Source: Anaerolinea sp. (GTDB lineage Bacteria; Chloroflexota; Anaerolineae; Anaerolineales; Anaerolineaceae). From it: a stretch of 7,512 bases of DNA. This document shows, in pieces, positions 1 to 5,710 of the stretch (position 1 is the first letter of the stretch; each line of letters opens with the position of its first letter). The notes beneath the pieces are model-generated. The model worked only from the letters and a program-made list of their open reading frames with translations. It was not told the origin of the DNA and did not search any database. The DNA lies in NCBI GenBank assembly GCA_013824385.1, contig PNNU01000157.1, positions 1 through 7,512 on the forward strand, written 5' to 3'. Both the position numbers and the translations under genes were made by a program.

Positions 1-33
1 ATCGCGGCTCTGATTCCCTTGTTCTGGAAGTGA
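1..33 (+). CDS. 3' end of a membrane-protein gene, paralog of the gene ending at 2150
   Basis: Only the last ten codons and the TGA stop are inside the window. They read IAALIPLFWK. The gene ending at 2150 finishes with IAGLIPLIWK, so eight of the ten final residues match, and both genes are on the + strand. The codons differ at many third positions, so this is an old duplication and not a recent copy. By analogy with the downstream paralog, this would be the last hydrophobic segment of a small membrane protein of unknown function. The rest lies outside the window, so length and start cannot be judged. Confidence 0.7.
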   Translation: MAALIPLFWK

Positions 34-69
34 TTTATTGAAGGTAAATTTAAGTTCATCTTAAATGGT

Positions 70-106
70 AATCACCCCTTCCTTTTGATTGATGGAAGGG
101 GTGATT
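70..106. terminator. Strong hairpin between convergent genes, likely two-way terminator
   Basis: A perfect 13-bp inverted repeat (AATCACCCCTTCC at 70-82, GGAAGGGGTGATT at 94-106) encloses an 11-base loop. It lies in the 87 bases between two convergent stop codons (33 on +, 121 on -). On the + strand the stem runs into TTTT at 105-108. The T run is short, so termination is better supported by position and stem strength than by a classic U tract. Confidence 0.7.
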
Positions 107-120
107 TTGAAAGCAATTAT

Positions 121-1383
121 TTATTGGTTGGGAGCAAAAATCAGTGAATCTCCTGTTTTTTCCATACGCCATGCCTGCATGCTGTCATTTACGCCGCATT
201 CATGTCCGAACCCGCCGTAGATCGGGTTTGCTTCGTACGAGACACTCACATCAAACAGATAGGGTCCATCCAGGAATTCACCTAGAGCGACACCAACATT
301 TCTGCCATCTGGCGTACCTGGGTCATCAGGCACGAATGAAGTCCATGGGAGGACATGATTTGTTACGGCCATGCTATCAGCACCAAAAGCACTGCCTTCC
401 CAATTTTCTGGATGAAAACCGAGTTGATAAAAACCTATTTCTCCCGGGACGAATTCACCTGGTACATCAGGGACGCCAGTCCAGGCTACGAAAACATCTT
501 CACCATTTGCCGGGTTTGGTGTGAATTGATAGCCTCCCGGGGCCGCAGCCACACAATGCGTCCAGGTATCCACGGTTTCTGTGCCGGGGATGGGGTTGCC
601 TAATATATCAAGCAGAACAAACTGGTAGGGCTGCCCTGAAATCGGCGAGCCTTCAAAGTCCTGGCCAAAACGAAACTCATTAATGAAATCGACTCCTGGC
701 GCCCACATACTTGCCTGCTGTGGAATGATAAATACCTGCCCATCAGGAGTTGTCACTTGCAATGCAGATGCTGCGATCATGATGGCATTGGCTTCAAGTT
801 GGTAATGGGTAATGACAGGATCTCCACCATTTACATCCATGTGGGCGGTAATATCCATATTTAACCGCTCGCCATTCAGATCCATGGCTTGGCAGTCGAC
901 ATAGCGCCTGTCGTGATGGGTTCCCTGCCAGGTTCCATTGGTCATGTTGCTTTGGAATTCTCCATATCCCTGATCATCGGAAACACCTGAGCCGTTGACC
1001 ATGATATCTCCTGTAAAGCGGATCAGAATTGGAGGGCCAAAGCTGCCATATTCATCGGCGGGAATAAAAGTGGAATAAAGCGTAAGTGCATAAGAGCTTG
1101 TTTCAGGGTCAAAAGTTGCAGAAAGTGACAGAGGAAAAATATTTTCCAAATAAGGAGTCTTCATACAACCGGCAGCCAAGAAAACATTGGCAGTGTCAAG
1201 GCTTGGAATTATTTTGTTTATATAAATAAGGAAAGGAAACGGGGTCTCGCCGGATTCGAAGGTCCAGTTAAAAACCCACTGCCCACGCAGGTCGTCTACT
1301 CCACCAGTATTTGAAGCCGCAGTCATACCAGGCAGGATGAGAAGAGAGAGGATGACCAAAAAACAGATAAATCTCTTTTTCAT
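121..1383 (-). CDS. Secreted beta-rich protein of unknown function, 420 aa
   Basis: I do not recognise the family. The N terminus is a clear Sec signal peptide: MKKR, a hydrophobic core at about residues 5-19, then TAAS with cleavage likely near residues 23-24. No lipobox cysteine is placed for lipoprotein processing, and no later membrane helix or sorting signal is visible, so the product is probably exported and soluble. The mature part has four cysteines (73, 164, 277, 396), enough for two disulfides. It is rich in Gly, Pro, Asp and aromatic residues in short alternating stretches typical of beta sheet. The first half (about 30-185) looks like one beta domain with TWQGTHHDRRYVDC at 151-164. 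The second half (about 186-385) has Pro-bounded strands resembling Ig or fibronectin-type folds; this fold guess is inference. The start is supported by GAGGAGGT at 1388-1395, just upstream of the ATG. The gene is a single unit between two + strand membrane-protein paralogs. Confidence 0.85.
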   Translation of the reverse strand: MKKRFICFLVILSLLILPGMTAASNTGGVDDLRGQWVFNWTFESGETPFPFLIYINKIIPSLDTANVFLAAGCMKTPYLENIFPLSLSATFDPETSSYALTLYSTFIPADEYGSFGPPILIRFTGDIMVNGSGVSDDQGYGEFQSNMTNGTWQGTHHDRRYVDCQAMDLNGERLNMDITAHMDVNGGDPVITHYQLEANAIMIAASALQVTTPDGQVFIIPQQASMWAPGVDFINEFRFGQDFEGSPISGQPYQFVLLDILGNPIPGTETVDTWTHCVAAAPGGYQFTPNPANGEDVFVAWTGVPDVPGEFVPGEIGFYQLGFHPENWEGSAFGADSMAVTNHVLPWTSFVPDDPGTPDGRNVGVALGEFLDGPYLFDVSVSYEANPIYGGFGHECGVNDSMQAWRMEKTGDSLIFAPNQ

Positions 1384-1451
1384 TTTTACCTCCTCACAAC
1401 TCTAAAATCAGAAATGAATTTATTGCTTTACCTATAAAAGACGCTTGAAGA

Positions 1452-1476
1452 CGATCACCTCCTTCCAATGTGATCG
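1452..1476 (-). promoter_or_regulatory. Leader hairpin carrying an extended, non-initiating Shine-Dalgarno
   Basis: On the minus strand, CGATCAC (1476-1470) and GTGATCG (1458-1452) form a perfect 7-bp stem. The loop holds GGAAGGAG, so the SD core is displayed at the top of the hairpin. AAGGAGGTGATC (1464-1453) is complementary to 12 bases of the usual 16S rRNA 3' end. No start codon lies at a usable distance. The real start of the secreted-protein gene is about 70 bases further on and has its own SD. Possible roles are mRNA protection by ribosome binding, a standby site, or the relic of a lost leader peptide. Confidence 0.5.
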
Positions 1477-1533
1477 AGTTTATTTTGGCATTGTCTTGTA
1501 ATGTGGGATGATTGGAGGTCTATGTGCTGTATT

Positions 1534-1553
1534 GTTCTTTCGACCTAAAGAAC
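1534..1553. repeat. Short inverted repeat in the upstream gap
   Basis: GTTCTTT (1534-1540) and AAAGAAC (1547-1553) form a perfect 7-bp repeat around CGACCT. No T run follows on either strand, so it is not a terminator. It lies in the 299-base region (1384-1682) between the divergently read secreted-protein gene and the next + strand gene, so it may be an operator. Nothing else supports a role. Confidence 0.35.
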
Positions 1554-1615
1554 GGGTCTACTATCACAATGATAAAAAGACAAATGAAAAATGGATCTAT
1601 TTCTAAATATAACCA

Positions 1616-1652
1616 TATCGAATACGAAAGTCAATTCGTTTTGTATTCGATA
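1616..1652. repeat. 10-bp inverted repeat, possible operator
   Basis: TATCGAATAC (1616-1625) and GTATTCGATA (1643-1652) are perfect inverted copies, 17 bases apart. A nested CGAA/TTCG pair lies inside the spacer. The site sits in the divergent intergenic region, upstream of both the secreted-protein gene and the small membrane-protein gene, a sensible place for a shared regulator. No convincing -35/-10 pair was found near it. Confidence 0.4.
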
Positions 1653-1719
1653 AATTAGTAATTAAATTGGATATTTAAGTTAGTGGTATTGTTTGGTAAT
1701 TATGATTATTTTTGGCCGG

Positions 1720-1772
1720 GAAGCAGGTGGCAAGTGCCCGAAGGGGCAAATCTGCACTTTATTGAGTGCTTC
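1720..1772 (+). promoter_or_regulatory. Nested stem-loops, possible structured leader of the membrane-protein gene
   Basis: Three stems are readable in order. The outer is GAAGCA (1720-1725) with TGCTTC (1767-1772). The middle is AAGTGC (1732-1737) with GCACTT (1754-1759). The inner is TGCCC (1735-1739) with GGGCA (1744-1748) around a GAAG loop. The inner and middle stems share bases and so are alternatives. If the downstream protein starts at the ATG at 1791, this is a 5' leader. If it starts at the GTG at 1683, the same bases are coding. It matches no riboswitch consensus that I know. Confidence 0.3.
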
Positions 1773-1790
1773 GCGAACTGTCCTGACAAA

Positions 1791-2150
1791 ATGATAAATC
1801 AGGTCCTGCGTAATATCAGCATTATCCTTATTATCACGCTCGTTTCAGCCAATGCTGTTTTAGTCATCGGATTAATCAGCCAGTGGCAAACCAACATCCA
1901 GTTTAGCGATGGCTATTTTTACGGCGGTGGAGTTCTGCTTGTGGTCGGATTGGTTAACGCCATGGGGGCGAGGTCCGATGACCGGGTTGCAGGCTTGCAA
2001 AACAGCCGCATCACATCGAAAGAACGGCAATCCAGTTATCAGTTGTTGACTGAAGATATCGCCAAAGGGAAAAACCGGATGGCTTACCTGGGGATTTCCG
2101 GTTTGCTGTTGTGGGGAATTGCTGGCTTGATCCCGCTGATCTGGAAGTAA
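1791..2150 (+). CDS. Small membrane protein of unknown function, about 119 aa
   Basis: The family is not recognised. From the ATG at 1791 the protein has three hydrophobic segments: about residues 9-29 (ISIILIITL onwards), about 43-59 (GGGVLLVVGLVNAMG), and about 100-119 at the C terminus (LGISGLLLWGIAGLIPLIWK). A charged, Ser/Gln-rich stretch with RITSKERQSS lies between the last two. It is most likely an inner-membrane protein with three helices. The reading frame stays open back to a GTG at 1683, which would add 36 residues with two cysteines. I prefer 1791 because it places a short polar N terminus before the first helix and because the extra region can fold as RNA. Neither start has a clear SD, so this choice is uncertain. 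Its C terminus nearly matches the partial gene at the window start. It converges on the ChaB-like gene with only 11 bases between the stop codons. Confidence 0.7.
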   Translation: MINQVLRNISIILIITLVSANAVLVIGLISQWQTNIQFSDGYFYGGGVLLVVGLVNAMGARSDDRVAGLQNSRITSKERQSSYQLLTEDIAKGKNRMAYLGISGLLLWGIAGLIPLIWK

Positions 2151-2161
2151 AGTTCATTTGA

Positions 2162-2371
2162 TCAATTTATTAACTTAGCTTCATGCTCTTTTTTCAAAAC
2201 CCCGTTGGCTTCGGTATAAGCAAGGGTTTCACAATCTTCCATTTTATGGCCCTTTTCAATTTCTGACGCCATCACAGAATTGAAAATATGCACCCACTGC
2301 CTTCGGTCCTTTTTGTTCATGGCTTTGACATTGACCGGTAATTTTGGATCATTTTCATTTGAATAGGGCAT
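2162..2371 (-). CDS. ChaB-like small protein, 69 aa
   Basis: The protein opens with MPY and has LPVNVK at about residues 11-16, then a basic stretch, FNSVM at about 30-34, and a C-terminal helix with AYTEANGVLKK. This order (MPY, LP..VK, a central FN, then a helix ending in VKK or LKK) is that of the ChaB family, first named as a cation-transport regulator in Escherichia coli, though its biochemical role is unsettled. The length is close to the usual 60-80 residues. The start is well supported by GGAGG six bases before the ATG. It lies 27 bases downstream of the decarboxylase stop on the same strand and is probably co-transcribed with it. The assignment rests on pattern and length only; a small DNA-binding or phage-type ChaB relative is also possible. 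Confidence 0.6.
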   Translation of the reverse strand: MPYSNENDPKLPVNVKAMNKKDRRQWVHIFNSVMASEIEKGHKMEDCETLAYTEANGVLKKEHEAKLIN

Positions 2372-2398
2372 ATTAGCCTCCGAATAAGATTTCTTCTA

Positions 2399-4066
2399 TC
2401 AACCTAAATGGCTGGATTCTGCCATTGACTTGCCCGCACTAATTAGAGATTCAGGGGCATCCATCTTGCCTGTATGAATTTCAATGAACACGAGACTATC
2501 CGTGGATAACGCTTTTATTAAAGCCTCCTCAAGCTCGCCTTCATTGTGTACATCAATCCCCAGACCTCCTCCGAAGATATCTACCAGTTTATGATAGGTC
2601 CAGGGTTGAATATCGTTGTAGGTATTATCGTTGATCACACGCTCAATCGTATATCCTTCATTATTTAGCAGGAAGATAATTGGTTTAAGATGATTGCGGA
2701 TCATGGTTGAGAGGTCCTGACCCGTGACCTGAAATGAGCCATCCCCAATAAAGAGGACGGTGCGTCGGTCTTGTGCCGCAACACTTGCGCCCAGCGTTGC
2801 TCCAACCGTATAGCCAATTGAGCCGTAAAAGGTCTGTCCGATGAAAGTGACGCCGTCTGGCATCAACATTTCCGCGGCGCTGAAGAGGGAGACCCCTGTC
2901 TCGGCAATCACGATGGAGTTTTTTTCAATGAAGTGACTCATTCGATCAAAGAAGCGCTTGGTGGTCAACGGTTCCAGCACATTTGCCTCATAAGGGTCTG
3001 TTGCCCTATGCACGCATCCGTCACCGCCGCATTGAATATCCAGTGTGTCTTCGTCTCGATGAGACAGCTCTTTGGTCAATCGAAGAATAAAGTCACCGAG
3101 GTAGACATTCTCATAATAATGGTGCTTGATCTTCACAGTATGGATGTTGGCGCTAATCGTCTTTTCGTCGTCCAGGTTGGTAGTGAAACTGCCACTGTTC
3201 AAATCGGTCAATATGGCTCCAAGCTGTAGAACACAATCCGCAGAATTGACCCGGTTACGCACATAATCGCGGCTGCGATCACCTTGGAACAAACCGATGT
3301 AGAGTGGATTCTGTTCTGAAAGAAGGGTTTTGCCCCACATCAAGGTGACATAGGGAAAACCGGTTTTATCAATGAATTTGGAGAATTCTTTTTGTAATTT
3401 GAACCGTATCAATTCGACATCACCGATGACCACTGGTTTTTGTGATTTGTTGATCATTTCAACGGCTTCTTTAACCGCTTCTTCGAGCGCTTTTGAATCA
3501 CTTTGTAAGGGAGTTGGACAGAGAAACGCTTTTGGTTTGTTGCATTTCATCATCACGACATCCGCAGGGATGCTAATATAAACAGGTTTTTGCTCAGAAA
3601 TACATGCGAATAATACCCGGTCGATTTCCGCCGGAGCCGTTTCACCCGTTCTCAGTTCAGTCGAAGCGACAGTTATCTTTTCAAACATCTTCAACGGCAC
3701 TTGATAATCACCCAAGGTGTGATGCAAGAGCGGTTGAGTCTTGAAGTTTGAAGTTGCAGGTGATCCAGTAATTACGACCACTGGAACACATTCGGCAAAG
3801 GCTCCGGCCACACCATTGATGGCACTTAGTTCTCCAACGCCGTAGGTGGAAGAAAATGCACCTATTCCCCGGATTCGAGCATAGCCATCCGCGGCGTAAG
3901 CAGCATTAAGTTCGTTACAAGTTCCGATATATTTAATGTCGCTCTTAAGTATCTCGTTGAAAAATCCCAGAACAAAATCACCTGGCACACCAAACAAGTG
4001 ATCAATCCCAATTTCTTTGAGTCGGCCGAGCAGATATTCCGCGACCGTAATTTGTGAATTTGTCAT
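2399..4066 (-). CDS. Thiamine-diphosphate 2-keto-acid decarboxylase (indolepyruvate/pyruvate decarboxylase family)
   Basis: This cytoplasmic enzyme removes CO2 from a 2-keto acid to give an aldehyde, using thiamine diphosphate (ThDP) and Mg2+. Residue numbers here count from the upstream ATG at 4075; subtract three for the preferred start. The N-terminal Pyr domain has FGVPGDF with Asp33, NELNAAYAADGYAR with the cofactor-activating Glu55, and the His118-His119 pair. The middle domain spans about 195-345. The PP domain has the ThDP motif GDGS (444-447) to NN (471-472), then EGYTIER with catalytic Glu478. All key residues of the pyruvate/indolepyruvate decarboxylase group are present, and the length (555) is normal. 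NNEGYTIER is closer to bacterial indolepyruvate and branched-chain keto-acid decarboxylases than to yeast or Zymomonas pyruvate decarboxylase, but the substrate cannot be settled. I chose the ATG at 4066 (MTNSQ) because AGGG lies 11 bases upstream, whereas it is only 2 bases from the ATG at 4075. The ChaB-like gene follows after 27 bases. Confidence 0.92.
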   Translation of the reverse strand: MTNSQITVAEYLLGRLKEIGIDHLFGVPGDFVLGFFNEILKSDIKYIGTCNELNAAYAADGYARIRGIGAFSSTYGVGELSAINGVAGAFAECVPVVVITGSPATSNFKTQPLLHHTLGDYQVPLKMFEKITVASTELRTGETAPAEIDRVLFACISEQKPVYISIPADVVMMKCNKPKAFLCPTPLQSDSKALEEAVKEAVEMINKSQKPVVIGDVELIRFKLQKEFSKFIDKTGFPYVTLMWGKTLLSEQNPLYIGLFQGDRSRDYVRNRVNSADCVLQLGAILTDLNSGSFTTNLDDEKTISANIHTVKIKHHYYENVYLGDFILRLTKELSHRDEDTLDIQCGGDGCVHRATDPYEANVLEPLTTKRFFDRMSHFIEKNSIVIAETGVSLFSAAEMLMPDGVTFIGQTFYGSIGYTVGATLGASVAAQDRRTVLFIGDGSFQVTGQDLSTMIRNHLKPIIFLLNNEGYTIERVINDNTYNDIQPWTYHKLVDIFGGGLGIDVHNEGELEEALIKALSTDSLVFIEIHTGKMDAPESLISAGKSMAESSHLG

Positions 4067-4152
4067 TTTTACCATAACCCTATTCTAGATAAACCATTGG
4101 AATATTTAACGCTCCTAAAAAAAGTTTGTCATCTACAGACAATCCTATTCTA
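4059..4152 (-). repeat. Degenerate duplication of the decarboxylase start region
   Basis: Two blocks share the same edges on the + strand: TTTGTCAT at 4059-4066 and 4125-4132, and CCTATTCTA at 4079-4087 and 4144-4152. The spacers between edges are 12 and 11 bases and are only partly alike. On the minus strand each block reads TAGAATAGG, a short spacer, then an ATG followed by ACAAA. The copy nearer the gene is the true start (MTNSQ). The upstream copy would encode only MTNFF and then a TAG stop (4132-4115). It is either a leftover of a tandem duplication or a very short upstream reading frame. Confidence 0.5.
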
Positions 4153-4162
4153 AAGGAGCGTT
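4108..4162. promoter_or_regulatory. Nested hairpin between phhB and the decarboxylase gene
   Basis: AACGCTCCT (4108-4116) and AGGAGCGTT (4154-4162) are perfect 9-bp inverted copies. An inner 5-bp stem, TTGTC (4126-4130) with GACAA (4138-4142), lies between them. Neither strand has a T run directly after the outer stem, so a simple terminator is unlikely. On the minus strand it would lie in the leader of the decarboxylase mRNA and enclose the MTNFF mini-frame. On the + strand its right arm contains the SD of a 22-codon frame and would mask it. Confidence 0.45.
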
Positions 4163-4164
4163 CA

Positions 4165-4233
4165 ATGTCCCTAATACAACATATAAAAAATCTAAAGAAA
4201 CTCGGATCAAAAAACAATATTGTTACAGTTTGA
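4165..4233 (+). CDS. Possible 22-residue peptide with a strong but hairpin-masked SD
   Basis: ATG at 4165 follows AAAGGAG (4152-4158) with a six-base spacer, an excellent SD arrangement. The frame encodes 22 residues beginning MSLIQHIKNLKKLG, then stops at TGA. The peptide is basic and mildly amphipathic, with no membrane helix. It is antisense to the surrounding genes and lies wholly in the gap. It could be a real small protein, a leader peptide without a following gene, or the decayed start of a lost gene. The SD may be a by-product of the inverted repeat. Confidence 0.2.
   Translation: MSLIQHIKNLKKLGSKNNIVTV
4213..4224 (-). terminator. Weak candidate terminator or operator after phhB
   Basis: AACAATATTGTT is a perfect 12-bp palindrome. 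On the minus strand it runs into further T residues (TTTTTT in total at its end), 37 bases past the phhB stop. The stem could have only four A/T-rich pairs, so it is weak as a terminator. As duplex DNA it could be an operator in front of the decarboxylase gene. The nearby TAAAGCTTTA palindrome (4243-4252) is similar in character. Confidence 0.25.
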
Positions 4234-4260
4234 ACGATTAGTTAAAGCTTTATTGATACT

Positions 4261-4638
4261 TTACCTTCTATTATTGTTGTTCAATCTATTATCAAAAAAA
4301 TTATCTGTTTTTGCAGCCATGATAAAGTCATTCATATGAAGACCTTTGACCTTATGAGTCCACCAGGTTACTGTAACTTTTGCCCATTCGGTCAGAATGG
4401 CGGGATGGTGGTCTTCTTTATCAGCTTCTTGAGCAACTTGGTTGGTAAAAACCATTGCTTGGTGAAAATCCTTAAATACAAAGCTCTTTTCAAGGCGAAG
4501 TTCATCCTCTTTTTTGAATATCAACCAACCAGATAGTTTATTACCAAGTTGGTTGGTTTCATCTTCTGATAATTGTTTCGAGTTTGAATCTATCAGACTG
4601 CAATGAGTTTGAGCTAATTCATTCATATTAATTCTCAT
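4261..4638 (-). CDS. phhB: Pterin-4a-carbinolamine dehydratase, 125 aa
   Basis: The enzyme dehydrates 4a-hydroxytetrahydrobiopterin (pterin carbinolamine), recycling the pterin cofactor of aromatic amino acid hydroxylases. The family signature is clear: EDHHP at 75-79 with the His77-His78 pair, then VTVTWWTHKVKGL with His95, then NDFIMAAKTD. These are the three active-site histidines. GWLIF at 37-41 and FKDFHQAMVF fit the preceding strand and helix. The C-terminal tail (FFDNRLNNNNRR) extends beyond the usual end. The ATG overlaps the osmC stop as TAATG, so translation is probably coupled to osmC; no separate SD precedes it. A second ATG four codons later (4626) is possible. No aromatic amino acid hydroxylase gene is in the window, so the enzyme may have another role, such as supporting other pterin chemistry. 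Confidence 0.9.
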   Translation of the reverse strand: MRINMNELAQTHCSLIDSNSKQLSEDETNQLGNKLSGWLIFKKEDELRLEKSFVFKDFHQAMVFTNQVAQEADKEDHHPAILTEWAKVTVTWWTHKVKGLHMNDFIMAAKTDNFFDNRLNNNNRR

Positions 4639-5054
4639 TAGGCTAATTTTGCATTCAGCTTCATTTCAACTGCGGATAGCGCTTGTGATACCGGGCAATC
4701 CTTTTTGGCTTGTTCTGCAAACTCAACGAATGTCTTTTCGTCAATTCCTGGCACGGTTCCGACCGTGGAAAGTTCGATCAGCGTGATCTTCGGTCCGTCG
4801 CCAAGGTGAACTTTTGCTGTGGTGGCGATTGAAGCGGGAATGTGCCCTGCCTTGGAAAGAATTGCAGAGAGAAACATAGAGAAGCATCCTGCGTGTGCCG
4901 CGCCAATCAGTTCTTCCGGGTTGGTGCCGGGACCGTCTTCAAAGCGGGACGCACGGCTGAATTCTCCTTCAAAAGTACCCGAACCCAGGCGCATGCTGCC
5001 TTTACCGTCTACCAAATTGCCTTTCCATAATGCTGATGATTCACGAATAGCCAT
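4638..5054 (-). CDS. osmC: OsmC family organic hydroperoxide reductase, 138 aa
   Basis: OsmC/Ohr proteins reduce organic hydroperoxides in the cytoplasm with a pair of reactive cysteines. Here the first is in AAHAGCFSM (Cys57 from the chosen start) and the second in KKDCPVSQAL (Cys120), at the family spacing. GTNPEELIGAAHA just before the first cysteine and the C-terminal SAVEMKL strand resemble E. coli OsmC more than Ohr. Length is normal. The frame also has an ATG at 5066, but GGAG overlapping that codon lies six bases before the ATG at 5054 (MAIRESS), so 5054 is the real start. It is first in a two-gene unit with phhB, whose start overlaps its stop codon. A strong inverted repeat lies about 40 bases upstream and may control it. 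Confidence 0.93.
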   Translation of the reverse strand: MAIRESSALWKGNLVDGKGSMRLGSGTFEGEFSRASRFEDGPGTNPEELIGAAHAGCFSMFLSAILSKAGHIPASIATTAKVHLGDGPKITLIELSTVGTVPGIDEKTFVEFAEQAKKDCPVSQALSAVEMKLNAKLA

Positions 5055-5094
5055 TTTAAACTCCATATAATTTAGAAAAAAATTTTATCGAATT

Positions 5095-5128
5095 GTTGGT
5101 TCAAAGAACACTGCTCTTATGAACCAAC
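5095..5128 (-). promoter_or_regulatory. 9-bp inverted repeat upstream of osmC
   Basis: GTTGGTTCA (5095-5103) and TGAACCAAC (5120-5128) are perfect inverted copies around a 16-base spacer. A further AAGA/TCTT pair inside could lengthen the stem past a one-base bulge. It lies 41 bases before the osmC ATG. It may be a repressor operator or a leader hairpin. A run of seven T follows on the minus strand, but only after about 13 further bases, which makes attenuation doubtful. The rest of the gap (5129-5265) shows only a weak small hairpin and no clear promoter. Confidence 0.5.
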
Positions 5129-5265
5129 TTATAGCTATTGGATGCAGTAGTTTCATCTGAAGTTACAAAGAAAACAAGGATTGTATCAGGTGTATGAAAA
5201 CAGAGCAGCAAAGTCCGAAAAGGGACAATACCGCTCCGTTTAGTAATCCACTTATTTTTAGAAAG

Positions 5266-5673
5266 TTATGCGTGCATAAAGTAGTCGTGCACTTTGGCAG
5301 ATATTTGGCGGTCCGTCATTTTGTCTGTGGTATCAACTGCTGTAATTTTGCCGCCAAGTTTTTCATGATTTAAATATGAAGCGAGTTGAACCTTGGCTTC
5401 CCCGGGGCCAAAAACCATGATTGAATCGGCCTCTTTTGTTTTGTAGGCGATTTCAGCAAAGTACTTGCCCATATGCATTTCATTTTGCCGATCACGAATA
5501 TCCTCAGCGGATGAGGTTTTTACACCATTTGATGAGTCTGAGTGAGAGCTGCTTAAGAAACGAGTGTTGTTTTCCATGTTTGACAAGATTATTTGAACTG
5601 TTTCTTTGTTGTTCTCAAGTGTAACAATAACAGCCCTGCGATGGTCAACCCACATACCGATTTCTTTAATCAT
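5266..5673 (-). CDS. Small eRF1-domain-3-like protein of unknown function, 135 aa
   Basis: The protein starts MIKEIGMWVDHRRAVIV, has a variable Ser/Asn-rich stretch at about 40-55, then EDIRDRQ (57-63), FGPGEAK (88-94) and DTTDKMTDRQISAKV (114-128). A WVDHRRA opening, a GPGEAK turn and a late TDKMTDRQI motif recur in a group of conserved bacterial hypothetical proteins, and the layout recalls domain 3 of eRF1/Pelota-type release factors. This link is inference from pattern, and no enzyme activity is implied. There is no signal peptide or membrane segment, so it is cytoplasmic. The frame is open to a GTG at 5691, but AGGAGAG sits just before the ATG at 5673, fixing the start there. It lies 37 bases downstream of the 47-residue gene and is probably in the same transcript. 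Confidence 0.75.
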   Translation of the reverse strand: MIKEIGMWVDHRRAVIVTLENNKETVQIILSNMENNTRFLSSSHSDSSNGVKTSSAEDIRDRQNEMHMGKYFAEIAYKTKEADSIMVFGPGEAKVQLASYLNHEKLGGKITAVDTTDKMTDRQISAKVHDYFMHA

Positions 5674-5710
5674 AGAACTCTCCTCTAACACAGATTAATT
5701 TTTGTCCAAC

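Noticed and set aside
144..603. Two + strand frames opposite the secreted-protein gene
   Set aside because: They lie antisense inside a gene with a signal peptide and a strong SD. Their products are rich in His, Arg and Cys with no domain.
1453..1464. Fragment of a 16S rRNA gene
   Set aside because: Only 12 bases match the 16S 3' tail and no helix 45 sequence precedes them. An SD on the opposite strand explains it better.
2933..3581. Two + strand frames inside the decarboxylase gene
   Set aside because: They are antisense to conserved enzyme sequence and have no recognisable product.
4336..4536. 66-codon + strand frame inside phhB
   Set aside because: It is antisense to the conserved pterin dehydratase signature.
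4819..5070. Two + strand frames inside osmC
   Set aside because: They are antisense to the conserved cysteine regions of OsmC and have atypical composition.
5421..5624. 67-codon + strand frame inside the eRF1-domain-3-like gene
   Set aside because: It is antisense to a conserved frame and shows no protein features.
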